In this document: positions 20,103 through 29,438 of the stretch, in pieces
Numbering within the stretch: position 1 is the stretch's first letter
Layout: the number at the start of each line of letters is the position of its first letter
Source: an uncultured SAR86 cluster bacterium
Lineage (GTDB): Bacteria; Pseudomonadota; Gammaproteobacteria; Magnimaribacterales; D2472
NCBI GenBank assembly: GCA_902538705.1
Contig: CACBGD010000001.1
Coordinates: 1-64,000, forward strand
Direction of reading: 5' to 3'
DNA: 64,000 bases
The notes under the pieces: model-generated
Databases searched by the model: none
Seen by the model: the letters and a program-made list of their open reading frames with translations, nothing else
What the model was told of the DNA's origin: nothing
Program-made: the position numbers and the translations under genes

Positions 20103-21032
20103 ATGAACAAAGTTGTTGAACATCTAGGAAGTAAGTACCCAATTATTCAAGCTCCAATGGGCTGGATTGCAAGAAGTCAGCTTGCTTCTGCCGTCTCAAA
20201 TGCAGGTGGGTTCGGAGTGATAGAAACCTCATCTGGAGAGGTTGATGCTTGTAAAAAAGAAATCAAAAAAATGGCAGAGTTAACTGATAAACCTTTTGGA
20301 GTAAATTTGCCTCTATTGTTTTTAAGTGATTCAACAATGGTGGATTTTATTGTTGAACACGGTGTAAATTTTGTTACAACTTCTGCTGGAGATCCTGGGA
20401 AATATATAGATGTCCTAAAATCAGCAGATATAACTGTTTATCATGCAGTTCCAAGTTTAGCAGGAGCAAGGAAAGCCTTTGAAGCCGGTGTAGATGGGCT
20501 AGTGGTTGAAGGTACTGAGGGTGGTGGTTTTAAGAGTCCAGAAGAAGTTGGTTTGTTTGTCTTAATTCAAGCAATTAAGAATGAAATTGACTTACCAATT
20601 GTTGCTGCTGGAGGAATCGTAGATGGCGTTGGGATGGCAGCTGCATTTGCTGCTGGAGCTGAAGGCATCCAGATGGGAACAAGATTTGTTTCAAGTAAAG
20701 AGAGCCCTGTTCATGACAATTTCAAAAATACAATTGTGGGTTCGGGGACAAATGGTACTTTAATTCTTAATAAAAAATCAAAACCTTGTATTCGAGCACT
20801 TAAAACAGAACTAACAAGTTCAATTTACGAAAAAGGCATTATGGAAATGTCAGAAATGATGGGTATTAAGAATCTATACTTCGATGGAGATATGGAAGCA
20901 GCTCCTGCTCTTGCAGGTCAATCAGTGGGTTTAATTGATAGAATAAAATCAGTTGAAGAAATAATTAATGAAACTATTCATGAATTCAATCAAACAGTTT
21001 CTAAGTTAAGTGAGAGTAAATTTAATGAGTAA
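20103..21032 (+). CDS. Nitronate monooxygenase / FabK-like flavoprotein
   Basis: YPIIQAPMGWI, LPIVAAGGIVDG, GAEGIQMGTRFV. Confidence 0.9.
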   Translation: MNKVVEHLGSKYPIIQAPMGWIARSQLASAVSNAGGFGVIETSSGEVDACKKEIKKMAELTDKPFGVNLPLLFLSDSTMVDFIVEHGVNFVTTSAGDPGKYIDVLKSADITVYHAVPSLAGARKAFEAGVDGLVVEGTEGGGFKSPEEVGLFVLIQAIKNEIDLPIVAAGGIVDGVGMAAAFAAGAEGIQMGTRFVSSKESPVHDNFKNTIVGSGTNGTLILNKKSKPCIRALKTELTSSIYEKGIMEMSEMMGIKNLYFDGDMEAAPALAGQSVGLIDRIKSVEEIINETIHEFNQTVSKLSESKFNE

Positions 21033-21441
21033 TGAAATAAAAGATTTTTTTAAAACGTATTCGGACTTCGTCACCAAAGTAACTAGTGATCCCAGTCTTG
21101 ATCTTGATGCATTGATGGATAGATTAAAAGAAATTGATACTTCCTCTAATATTAAATCTGCAAGATTGTTAACTGCCGCAATGGGCCTTGGCAGTGAAAC
21201 TGGAGAATTTGTTGAAATTGTAAAGAAAATGTATCTTCAAGGTAAGCCAGCTTCAGAGGAGAATATCTTTCATATGAAAAGAGAGCTTGGTGACATTATG
21301 TGGTATTGGGCTACAGCCTGTGCTGCTCTTGATTTAGACCCACATGAGGTAATTGCTGAAAATCAAAAGAAGTTAGAGGCGAGGTATGGCGAACAATTTG
21401 AAGTACAAAGAAGTGAGGTTAGGAAAAAAGGCGATCTTTAA
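21025..21441 (+). CDS. MazG-like nucleotide pyrophosphohydrolase
   Basis: GLGSETGEFVEIVKK..., MKRELGDIMWYWA; start probably 21025. Confidence 0.8.
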   Translation: MSNEIKDFFKTYSDFVTKVTSDPSLDLDALMDRLKEIDTSSNIKSARLLTAAMGLGSETGEFVEIVKKMYLQGKPASEENIFHMKRELGDIMWYWATACAALDLDPHEVIAENQKKLEARYGEQFEVQRSEVRKKGDL

Positions 21442-21788
21442 TGATTGAAAATATAGTTGCTTATATTTATTCAATAACCGGTTTGATTTTTTTTATTTCA
21501 TGGCAAATGAATTACAGCCTTACAAAGTATTTTTTAAAAGAGCGGAATTTTGGAAAGACGCTATACTTAGAGCTCTTTTTTTTAATCCTTGTTGTGTTTT
21601 CTTATTACCTTAGTAGCTCAGCTTTTTTTATTTTGTTATTCATAATCCATGCGGCTAACGTATTTACAATTTTTTTCCTAAAGGATCATATCATAGATTC
21701 TTCAAAGATTTTTGATTCGCAAATTATGGAGATAACAACAGTTTCCTATTACATAGTTGTTGGGTTTTTGCTAATATTTTTAGCTTAA
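21441..21788 (+). CDS. Small membrane protein of unknown function
   Basis: 115 aa, about 4 hydrophobic helices. Confidence 0.65.
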   Translation: MIENIVAYIYSITGLIFFISWQMNYSLTKYFLKERNFGKTLYLELFFLILVVFSYYLSSSAFFILLFIIHAANVFTIFFLKDHIIDSSKIFDSQIMEITTVSYYIVVGFLLIFLA

Positions 21789-22661
21789 TTTTTTATCTAG
21801 CGTATCTAATCGCTTAAGTAGGCTTGAAGTATCAAGCTTACCTGCTCCCATCTCTTGAAGTTCTTTATAATATGATTTGATTAACTCGGTTACGGAAATA
21901 TTAGCTCCGATCTTTTTAGAAAATTTTGAAACTATTTCTAAATCTTTAATCATTAGGTCAACCGCAAACCCAAAATTATATCGATCATCTATCATCGAAT
22001 TCCATCTATTTTCCATTTGCCAAGATTGTGCTGCCCCTTTTGAAATAACATCTAAGACATCTTTTGATGAGATGCCAGCCTTCTTTGAAAAGCTGGCTGC
22101 CTCTGCGAGGGCTTGAAGCAGGCCAGCAATGCAAATTTGATTAATCATTTTTGTTAATTGTCCATTCCCGGATGGCCCCATGTATTTATGAAAGGATGAA
22201 TAACAATCAAGAATAGAAGATATTTTTTTATAAGCGGCTTTATCTCCTCCTATCATAACTGAGAGTTTTCCATTTTGTGCTCCAGCCTCGCCTCCTGAAA
22301 CAGGAGCATCCAAATAAAAAGAATCTTTTTTAAGAAGCTCTTTGCTTATTGCATTTGCTATATCAATGGAAGTTGTTGAGTGATCAATAACTATAGTTCC
22401 CTTATTTAAATGTACTAAGATACCGTCACTGCCTAAAACAATCTCTTCAATATCTTTATCTTCACTTAGGCATATCAGAATGATATTTGATTTTGAAACA
22501 AGATCTTCTACAGATTTGCATATTTCTCCATCAAATTCGGAAGTCCATTTCTGAGATTTTTTTATCGTTCTATTAAATACTACAGTCTCGTAATATTTTG
22601 AGATGTGGCCTGCGATAGGGTACCCCATAGTCCCAAGGCCTATGAATCCAACTTTTAACAT
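21780..22661 (-). CDS. 3-hydroxyisobutyrate dehydrogenase-family oxidoreductase
   Basis: VGFIGLGTMGYPIAGHI, DAPVSGGEAGAQNGKLSVMIGG. Confidence 0.92.
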   Translation of the reverse strand: MLKVGFIGLGTMGYPIAGHISKYYETVVFNRTIKKSQKWTSEFDGEICKSVEDLVSKSNIILICLSEDKDIEEIVLGSDGILVHLNKGTIVIDHSTTSIDIANAISKELLKKDSFYLDAPVSGGEAGAQNGKLSVMIGGDKAAYKKISSILDCYSSFHKYMGPSGNGQLTKMINQICIAGLLQALAEAASFSKKAGISSKDVLDVISKGAAQSWQMENRWNSMIDDRYNFGFAVDLMIKDLEIVSKFSKKIGANISVTELIKSYYKELQEMGAGKLDTSSLLKRLDTLDKKLS

Positions 22662-22665
22662 TTAG

Positions 22666-23310
22666 TTATCTTTCTTTGAGGCCATTTTCTTTGAGTGTTT
22701 CCATTATTTTCTCAAATTGATCCTGACCAAAGAAATATTTTTCTCCGATAACTGTTAGTGGAACACCGTGATGACCAGCATTGAGTTGATCAACCTGGTT
22801 TTGTTTTATTTGCTTTATAATTTCTTCCTCATGAACATCAACGCTTTCTCTAAGTTGATTTAAATCAAGGCCTACTTTTTTCGCTGCACTAGATAAATTT
22901 TCATCGCTGTTCCAGTTTTCTACACCGCCGAAAATAAGGCTTGATACCTCAAATGCAAATTCTATTCCTACACCTTTAATTTGAGCCATTTGTCCTAGAT
23001 GACATATATCAAAAATATATGGCTGATTTTTTGATATCTTTCCAGTGACAGTATTTTGCACAATTGGATCAGGTTTTAATTTAGTTGTAAAAGACATGCC
23101 GAGTCTTCTTGCTTTCTTGTTAGCATCTATGCTCAGTGCCAAAAAATATGGTAGTCCTTTTTTATCGAAGAACTCTGGTTTTCTGATTGCTAAAGGGTAA
23201 ACAACCTTAAAATTTATTTCGATTTCATACTTTTCTTTAAGCTCAAGCATTCTAGGGAGTATTAGAAATGAATATGGACTTCTATAAGAAAAATATAAAT
23301 CTATTTTCAT
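22666..23310 (-). CDS. 2-hydroxychromene-2-carboxylate isomerase-like (DsbA/GST kappa family)
   Basis: IDLYFSYRSPYSFLILPRM; GVPLTVIGEKYFFGQDQF. Confidence 0.85.
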   Translation of the reverse strand: MKIDLYFSYRSPYSFLILPRMLELKEKYEIEINFKVVYPLAIRKPEFFDKKGLPYFLALSIDANKKARRLGMSFTTKLKPDPIVQNTVTGKISKNQPYIFDICHLGQMAQIKGVGIEFAFEVSSLIFGGVENWNSDENLSSAAKKVGLDLNQLRESVDVHEEEIIKQIKQNQVDQLNAGHHGVPLTVIGEKYFFGQDQFEKIMETLKENGLKER

Positions 23311-24284
23311 GAAGTCTTTGCTTTGGTATTAAATGCTGATGCAGCTTCAGTGAATTCACTTTTTAGTCTTTCAACTAATTCTTCAACGGTAGGGGCATCT
23401 TCAATTAATCCAATTCCTTGACCAGAACCCCAAATATCTTTCCAAGCTTTTGAGTCAGTATTACCTCCTGAACCAAAATTCATTGCGGACTTGTCTGCTG
23501 TAGGAAGATTATCTGGATCGAGTCCAGAATTCTGAATAGACGGCTTAAGATAATTACCTAGGACACCAGTAAATAGGTTTGAATATACGATATCATTAGC
23601 TGAACTTTCAATTAACATCTGCTTATATTCGGGTTCAGCATTTGCTTCATGAGTTGCAATAAATCTTGTTCCTAGATAGGCAAAATCCGCGCCAAGCGCA
23701 AGTGCAGATGCAACAGAATAACCATCTCCAATGGAACCAGATAAGATAATAGTTCCATCAAACCAAGATTTTACTTCTCTTAAAAGAGCAAAAGGAGATA
23801 ATGCTCCAGCATGACCTCCTGCTCCAGCGCAAACTAAAATTAATCCATCGACACCCATGTCAGCTGCTTTTTTTGCATGCCTAACATTGATGACATCATG
23901 GAAAACTAAACCACCATAACTATGAGTAGCTTTCACAACTTCTGCAGGTGGTCTTAATGACGTAATAATTATTGGTACCTCATGCTTAACACAAATTTCC
24001 ATATCACCTAGCAATCTATCATTTGATCCATGGCAAATTTGATTAACTGCAAAAGGTGCAACTTTTTTATCAGGATTCTGTTCTTGATATTCTTTCAATT
24101 CAGTTTTAATTCTAATAATCCATTCTTCAAGAACACTTTGTGGTCTTGCGTTAAGGGCAGGAAAAGATCCTATTATTCCAGCTTTACATTGCGCTATAAC
24201 TAAATCAGGAACAGAAATAAGAAATAAAGGTGCTCCAATTACTGGTATAGAAATGTTATCTTTTATGGAATCTGGTATAGGCAT
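23307..24284 (-). CDS. Nitronate monooxygenase family protein
   Basis: PVIGAPLFLIS, GGHAGALSPFALL, LALGADFAYLGTRF. Confidence 0.9.
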   Translation of the reverse strand: MPIPDSIKDNISIPVIGAPLFLISVPDLVIAQCKAGIIGSFPALNARPQSVLEEWIIRIKTELKEYQEQNPDKKVAPFAVNQICHGSNDRLLGDMEICVKHEVPIIITSLRPPAEVVKATHSYGGLVFHDVINVRHAKKAADMGVDGLILVCAGAGGHAGALSPFALLREVKSWFDGTIILSGSIGDGYSVASALALGADFAYLGTRFIATHEANAEPEYKQMLIESSANDIVYSNLFTGVLGNYLKPSIQNSGLDPDNLPTADKSAMNFGSGGNTDSKAWKDIWGSGQGIGLIEDAPTVEELVERLKSEFTEAASAFNTKAKTS

Positions 24285-24328
24285 ATAAGCTCCTAAGTAA
24301 TAGAATTAAAAACTTAATATAACAGCAA

Positions 24329-24961
24329 ATGAATAACCCTTTTAATCTATTTTTAATTTTTTTTTCTATTTTTTTATTTTCATGTTCTGAACGAAGTACA
24401 AATTCAAAATGTCTAGAGTATAAAAGTCAAGAGGAAGAGTTCTCTGCAATTCAAGTTGTTGGGAATGAGGATATTAATTTAGATCTTTCTTCGTTTGTCA
24501 CAACCTACTCATATCGAGAAGAGTTTAGTGGAAATTTAGGAAAACCTGCAGATCATGAGGGCTTAGATTTAATTAATGATGATGAGGAAATATCAGATAT
24601 ACCTATTCATGCAATAGCTGAGGGAACTGTAATCTATGCAAGGACTGGATGTCCTTCAAGCACTCAATTTAGTGATAACACTATTCTTAGAGAGTGTGGT
24701 GCGGGTTGGGGAAATCATCTAGTGGTAGATCATGGTGATAATATTTATTCGAGATATGCCCATTTAAGATTTGATGGGATTTATAAAAAAGTCGGTCAAA
24801 AAGTTAGCAAAGATGAAATTATTGGGCTTATGGGTAACTCTGGAAGAAGTGATATTAGACATCTTCATCTTGAAATAGGCCACTACTTGGGTGACTTTGA
24901 TAGTTGCAAGCCTTCTAGGTCTTTCGATCGCGTTGTTGATCCAGCATTTTATGGGTTTTAG
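24329..24961 (+). CDS. M23-family metallopeptidase, predicted lipoprotein
   Basis: Lipobox LFSC; DHEGLDL, GWGNHLVVDHG, RYAHLR, HLHLEIG. Confidence 0.82.
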   Translation: MNNPFNLFLIFFSIFLFSCSERSTNSKCLEYKSQEEEFSAIQVVGNEDINLDLSSFVTTYSYREEFSGNLGKPADHEGLDLINDDEEISDIPIHAIAEGTVIYARTGCPSSTQFSDNTILRECGAGWGNHLVVDHGDNIYSRYAHLRFDGIYKKVGQKVSKDEIIGLMGNSGRSDIRHLHLEIGHYLGDFDSCKPSRSFDRVVDPAFYGF

Positions 24962-25005
24962 TTATTATTTGCATAATCTAAAGCGAAATAAATAGTAAAT
25001 ATACT

Positions 25006-25692
25006 TTATTGGTTAAAGTTGTCAGCAACCCAACTAATTGACCAGAGGTGGCCCAGTCTTCTTTCATTATATTCAGATGGCAGTCTAACAACTGAAGATT
25101 CTGCAAAATCTATAATTTGTGGATCATAATCATAGCTATTGAATGCATTATCCAGTGCTTTAATTGTTCTCCATTGAAAATATGAAATATTTTTGTTTTT
25201 GAATTTGGGATGATTATAATCACAATATTTTTTTAGGTCATCGCTTCCTAGTGGGGCCGCAACAACATGAATTTCAGTTTCAATGTCATCTATTTTGTTT
25301 AATAGTAAAGATGAAAATACGCCCCCATAACTGTGACCTATGATAGTAATTTTTTCTATGTCTCCTTCCTCTTTAATCGCTTCCAAAAAAAGCTTAATTG
25401 ATTCTTCTGCGCACTTTGAAGTATCCCATCTAAAGAAATAGGTATTGATGCTTTCATTATCTATCTTCTGGAGCGGATAAATCCATTCAAAACCTCTGCT
25501 ATCACCTCCATGAATACCAATCAGTATTTCTTTACTACTTGAGTTTGGTTCAAGGTCATGAAGACCAAATTCAAGGTTCATAAGTGTTCTGCCTGAATTT
25601 AGATAATCATCTTTAAAGTCTAATTCATATAAATCAAGAGAAATGAGATTAGGTTTAAAAAATAAGATTGTTAATAATAGTAAGACTCTCAT
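25006..25692 (-). CDS. Alpha/beta hydrolase-like secreted protein
   Basis: Signal peptide, IIGHSYGGVFSSLL nucleophile elbow. Confidence 0.7.
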   Translation of the reverse strand: MRVLLLLTILFFKPNLISLDLYELDFKDDYLNSGRTLMNLEFGLHDLEPNSSSKEILIGIHGGDSRGFEWIYPLQKIDNESINTYFFRWDTSKCAEESIKLFLEAIKEEGDIEKITIIGHSYGGVFSSLLLNKIDDIETEIHVVAAPLGSDDLKKYCDYNHPKFKNKNISYFQWRTIKALDNAFNSYDYDPQIIDFAESSVVRLPSEYNERRLGHLWSISWVADNFNQ

Positions 25693-25746
25693 TTTTATGA
25701 TTTGTTTTGTGATATCTTAATACTTTTATTTTGTGAGGAATATAGA

Positions 25747-26346
25747 ATGATGAAGAAAATTTATTTTACTTTTTTAATCGCTCCGTTTTGCTTGTTGGCT
25801 GATGATCATAAGGCTCAAGGTAACTCTATTGATTGGGAAATTGAAGCTTATACAACCTCTGCTCCAGATTTCATTGGTAATTTTGCGACAGTAATTAGTG
25901 CTTCTGGTGAAGTTTTAAGAGAGGGAAGTAATGGTTGGACTTGCTTACCGTTTATTGCGATGCCAAAAATGGGGTTCAAAACTAAAAATGAGGCAGCTCC
26001 AGCATGTGCTGATCAAAATGCAATGGCGTGGGCAAACGCCTATTTGAGTCAAACAGAGCCTAAGCTTGAAAATGATGGCTGGATTTGGATGCTTCATGGT
26101 GATACAGGTGTTGACAATTTTAGACCTTATTCTGAAGGTGACGAGAAAAATACGGATCCAAAAGATTGGATATACTCTGGCGCTCATCTAATGTTAATGC
26201 CAAAAGATCCTAATTCGCTTGGCAGTCAAACAACTGATTTCACAACTGGTGCACCATATGTGATGATGAAAGGGACTCCTTATGTTCATTTAATGATACC
26301 GGTTGAGGGTTATTATGACTATCAACCTGAATCAGCACCTAAGTAA
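25747..26346 (+). CDS. Secreted protein of unknown function
   Basis: MMKKIYFTFLIAPFCLLADDHKA signal peptide; start probably 25747. Confidence 0.6.
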   Translation: MMKKIYFTFLIAPFCLLADDHKAQGNSIDWEIEAYTTSAPDFIGNFATVISASGEVLREGSNGWTCLPFIAMPKMGFKTKNEAAPACADQNAMAWANAYLSQTEPKLENDGWIWMLHGDTGVDNFRPYSEGDEKNTDPKDWIYSGAHLMLMPKDPNSLGSQTTDFTTGAPYVMMKGTPYVHLMIPVEGYYDYQPESAPK

Positions 26347-26361
26347 GTTTTAGTTTCAAAT

Positions 26362-26397
26362 CTTCTACATCTATATTTTCTTTTATAGGTGTAGAAG
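26362..26397. terminator. Putative bidirectional intrinsic terminator between convergent genes
   Basis: CTTCTACATCTATA...TATAGGTGTAGAAG 14-bp stem with one G-U pair, flanked by A/T tracts. Confidence 0.65.
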
Positions 26398-26402
26398 AAG
26401 AT

Positions 26403-27479
26403 TTATTCTTCTACAAAACCCTGCCATCTTTGCATATATTTGATAAATCTATTACTTAGACCCTCATTAGATAAATATTTTTTTGAAACAGGAAGTTGGA
26501 TTGGTTTGAATTCTGGATTACCGATTACCTTTTTTGGAAAATCATGATGAAGGATCCCACCCCTTCCAATGGTTACAAAGTCAACTCCACTTTCTAAAAT
26601 TTTAGATACATCATTGGCAGTCCTTATATTTCCTGCCACTGTTAAAAAAGTATCCTTAAAATCCATATCGGTAAAATGTTTTAACAAGTTTTTTTCTTTG
26701 TGTTCCTCTTCATTTGGTTCCTTAAAAGAGTCCCATAAGGATATATCTAAGAAATCAATCTTTTTGGTTGATATTAAAGACTCACAAATTTCTTTAATCT
26801 CTGCAAGCTTCAATCCAAAACCTTCTGGAGATAAGCGAACACCTAAAATAAAATCACTACCGCATACATCCCTTATCCCATCAACAATCTCAAAAAGGAT
26901 TCTTGATCTATTTTCATTTGATCCTCCGTATTCATCTTCTCGTCTATTAATTTCGGATGATAAAAATTGAGAGAGAATGTAGCCATGTGCTCCATGTATT
27001 TCAACACCCTGATAACCAGATACCTTTGCTCTTAGGGCAGCAGAAATAAAATCTTCTCTGAGTTTTATGACTTCCTCAGTTGAGAGTCCTCTGGATCCTG
27101 TGCTGCTATCATCTGATGGGCATACTGGTTGAGTTTTGATCAATTCCTCCGGAGATCTCATTCCAGCATGATGGAGTTGGGCAATTGCTAAACTATCATG
27201 TTTTTTAATTTCTGCTGTTAGTTTCTTAAGGCCTTCAATATGTTTATCATCAAATATCCCTAACTGGCCTGGAAATCCTTTGCCAATTTCTTGGACATGG
27301 GAAGCACAGGACATTGTTATGCCAAAACCACCCTCTGCCCTCTTAGTTAACCATTTATATTCGTCATCTGAAAGAGTTCCATCTTCGTGACTTTGTGTAT
27401 TAGTCAAAGGTGCAAGCATAAACCTGTTTTTCATCTCTTGGCCAGATTCAAAGATTAATTTGTCATTTGATGATCTCAT
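26403..27479 (-). CDS. Old Yellow Enzyme-family NADH:flavin oxidoreductase (start probably 27479)
   Basis: NRFMLAPLTNTQSHEDG, LHHAGMRS, VEIHGAHGYILSQFLS. Confidence 0.92.
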   Translation of the reverse strand: MRSSNDKLIFESGQEMKNRFMLAPLTNTQSHEDGTLSDDEYKWLTKRAEGGFGITMSCASHVQEIGKGFPGQLGIFDDKHIEGLKKLTAEIKKHDSLAIAQLHHAGMRSPEELIKTQPVCPSDDSSTGSRGLSTEEVIKLREDFISAALRAKVSGYQGVEIHGAHGYILSQFLSSEINRREDEYGGSNENRSRILFEIVDGIRDVCGSDFILGVRLSPEGFGLKLAEIKEICESLISTKKIDFLDISLWDSFKEPNEEEHKEKNLLKHFTDMDFKDTFLTVAGNIRTANDVSKILESGVDFVTIGRGGILHHDFPKKVIGNPEFKPIQLPVSKKYLSNEGLSNRFIKYMQRWQGFVEE

Positions 27480-28414
27480 GTAAGTTTCAAACTTCTGAAA
27501 TAGAAAAAGAAAAATAGAGTAGCTATTGATGAAAGTATATGCCAAAGGGCATGAGCCTGAATTAAAGAATCAGGATTACAGAAGTCTGTTTCAGGATAAC
27601 CCTGAAGCCAAATAGCAAATGCTGTTAAATAGGTAAACATGCCAAACCAAAACCATCTAAATCTAGTCTTTCTCATTGCTGATTGCTTGTTAATGAAGAC
27701 TGCTGGTATCCAAAACAAAATTACCCACCAATATTCATTTAAGTTAAGAAGAATCTCATTTGGGAAAACTCCAAAAACCGAAGCTACTAAAAATCCTATA
27801 AAACCTGAGGATAATCGAAGTAGTGGTGAATAAAAATGTTGTAATGCTTCTGTGATTATCCATAAGGCTATGGATAAAAACCACAAATTGATTCCGATAC
27901 CTAAATCGCCACCGAAATTCCAGCTAATTAATGCATAAATTGTAATGTATGAAACATATGTTTTTGCAAAGATTTTTTCTGAGTAATCTTTGATTACAAA
28001 TATATTTACAAGCCAAGGTATTGAAATAAACATAATCATGCTTAACCAGTCTGCCCATTGACCCCAAGCGGTATGGGTTCCATGCATTAATAGTGATCCA
28101 GGGCCTAAAAATAAAGCAGCAGTTGCGAATATTATTGCGGTTGGTGATGCACCATGAAATCTTGATTCACCTCTTGATTCTCGAGATAAAATCCAAAACA
28201 TTATAAGTCCAGTAGTTATAAACCCTATGTTAGATAGGGCATTACTGGGCTCTCTAAAATATCCACCACTAATCCTTTCGCACCACCGAGAAACATCATT
28301 AATGCTATAACCGGGCTCAACAGATAAAAAATTTCCAGTCTGTGCTAATAGGAGATAAGCAACAAAAAAAAGAAATGAGCATAGTAAAGGTATAAGAAAG
28401 ACTTTTTTATTCAT
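27476..28414 (-). CDS. Alkaline-ceramidase-like (CREST superfamily) membrane protein
   Basis: 7-TM-like; CERISGGYFREPSNALSNIGF, GPGSLLMHGTHTAWGQWADWLSM, QAHALWHILS. Confidence 0.7.
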   Translation of the reverse strand: MNKKVFLIPLLCSFLFFVAYLLLAQTGNFLSVEPGYSINDVSRWCERISGGYFREPSNALSNIGFITTGLIMFWILSRESRGESRFHGASPTAIIFATAALFLGPGSLLMHGTHTAWGQWADWLSMIMFISIPWLVNIFVIKDYSEKIFAKTYVSYITIYALISWNFGGDLGIGINLWFLSIALWIITEALQHFYSPLLRLSSGFIGFLVASVFGVFPNEILLNLNEYWWVILFWIPAVFINKQSAMRKTRFRWFWFGMFTYLTAFAIWLQGYPETDFCNPDSLIQAHALWHILSSIATLFFFFYFRSLKLT

Positions 28415-28427
28415 TTCTATATCTTCC

Positions 28428-28988
28428 TTAATCCCAAACAGAAATATATTCTTCTGTATTCATTTTAGGTAACGATTTTTTCTTACCTTTTGGTGTGCCA
28501 ATATAAATATAGCCGATTATTGTCTGATCATCATTTAAGCCAAGTCTTTCTGAAATCTTCTCATTAAATGCAAATCTACCAGTCCTCCAAATTGCGCCAT
28601 AACCTAGTGCATTCAAGGCAAGCATAATATTTTGCCCAGCAGTTCCAGTAGATATAATTTGTTCTATCCTAGGAACTTTTGGATGATCCTTTTTTGTAGA
28701 CACAAGTATTACAATTAATGGAGCTCTAAATGGTGCGTTTTTATATTTCTCTATTTTGTCGTCAGTTAAATCCTCAAAGCTCTCTTTTGCTACCTCTACA
28801 AAGGTATCAGAGAGTTTTTGAAGTCCTGCACCACTCAACTGAATAAAGCTTGAAGGTCTTACCCATGCATGGTCTGGTGCTCTTAGGGCGGCTTGGAATA
28901 CTTGCTCCATTTCATCTTTAGATGGTATGGGATCAACAAGATTTCGATGAGAGTTTCTTTCTAAAATGTTCTTAAGTGCTTTATTCAT
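28428..28988 (-). CDS. Nitroreductase family protein
   Basis: RNSHRNLVDPIPSKDEMEQVFQAALRAPDHAW; AGQNIMLALNALGYGAIWRTG. Confidence 0.9.
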   Translation of the reverse strand: MNKALKNILERNSHRNLVDPIPSKDEMEQVFQAALRAPDHAWVRPSSFIQLSGAGLQKLSDTFVEVAKESFEDLTDDKIEKYKNAPFRAPLIVILVSTKKDHPKVPRIEQIISTGTAGQNIMLALNALGYGAIWRTGRFAFNEKISERLGLNDDQTIIGYIYIGTPKGKKKSLPKMNTEEYISVWD

Positions 28989-28991
28989 GAA

Positions 28992-29438
28992 TTAAATAAA
29001 GGACTTAAGGACTGTTTTTATATTTTCAATTAAATTTGGGTTTTGATTAAAACTTTTAATACTGGAATCAGGTTTATTCCAATCATGAGATGAGTCAGTA
29101 AAATAGTTTGAGTCAATGGTTACCCAACTTGAATCATCTAATGTTCCTGCTTTTATAAAAACTATCCTATCAAGTTCTTTTGCAAAGCTAATAACTCCGG
29201 ATCCACATTTTTCACAAAACCCTCGATTTATATGCATGCCATCAGTGCCAACACTCTCATAAAATTTGGGCTCGCCTTTTATTGTAAGATTCTTTTTCGC
29301 TAGAACAAGAATAGTTGCTTTTCCAGAGCCAGTAGCTTTTTGACAATCTTTGCAGTGACAATGATGTCCGGAAATAACTTTATTCCTTTGGAATGAGTAA
29401 CTTACTGCCCCACATAGACAGCTACCAGTTTCAATCAT
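28992..29438 (-). CDS. GFA-family (glutathione-dependent formaldehyde-activating-like) zinc protein
   Basis: GSCLCGAVSYSF, HCHCKDCQKATGS, FCEKCGSGV. Confidence 0.9.
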   Translation of the reverse strand: MIETGSCLCGAVSYSFQRNKVISGHHCHCKDCQKATGSGKATILVLAKKNLTIKGEPKFYESVGTDGMHINRGFCEKCGSGVISFAKELDRIVFIKAGTLDDSSWVTIDSNYFTDSSHDWNKPDSSIKSFNQNPNLIENIKTVLKSFI

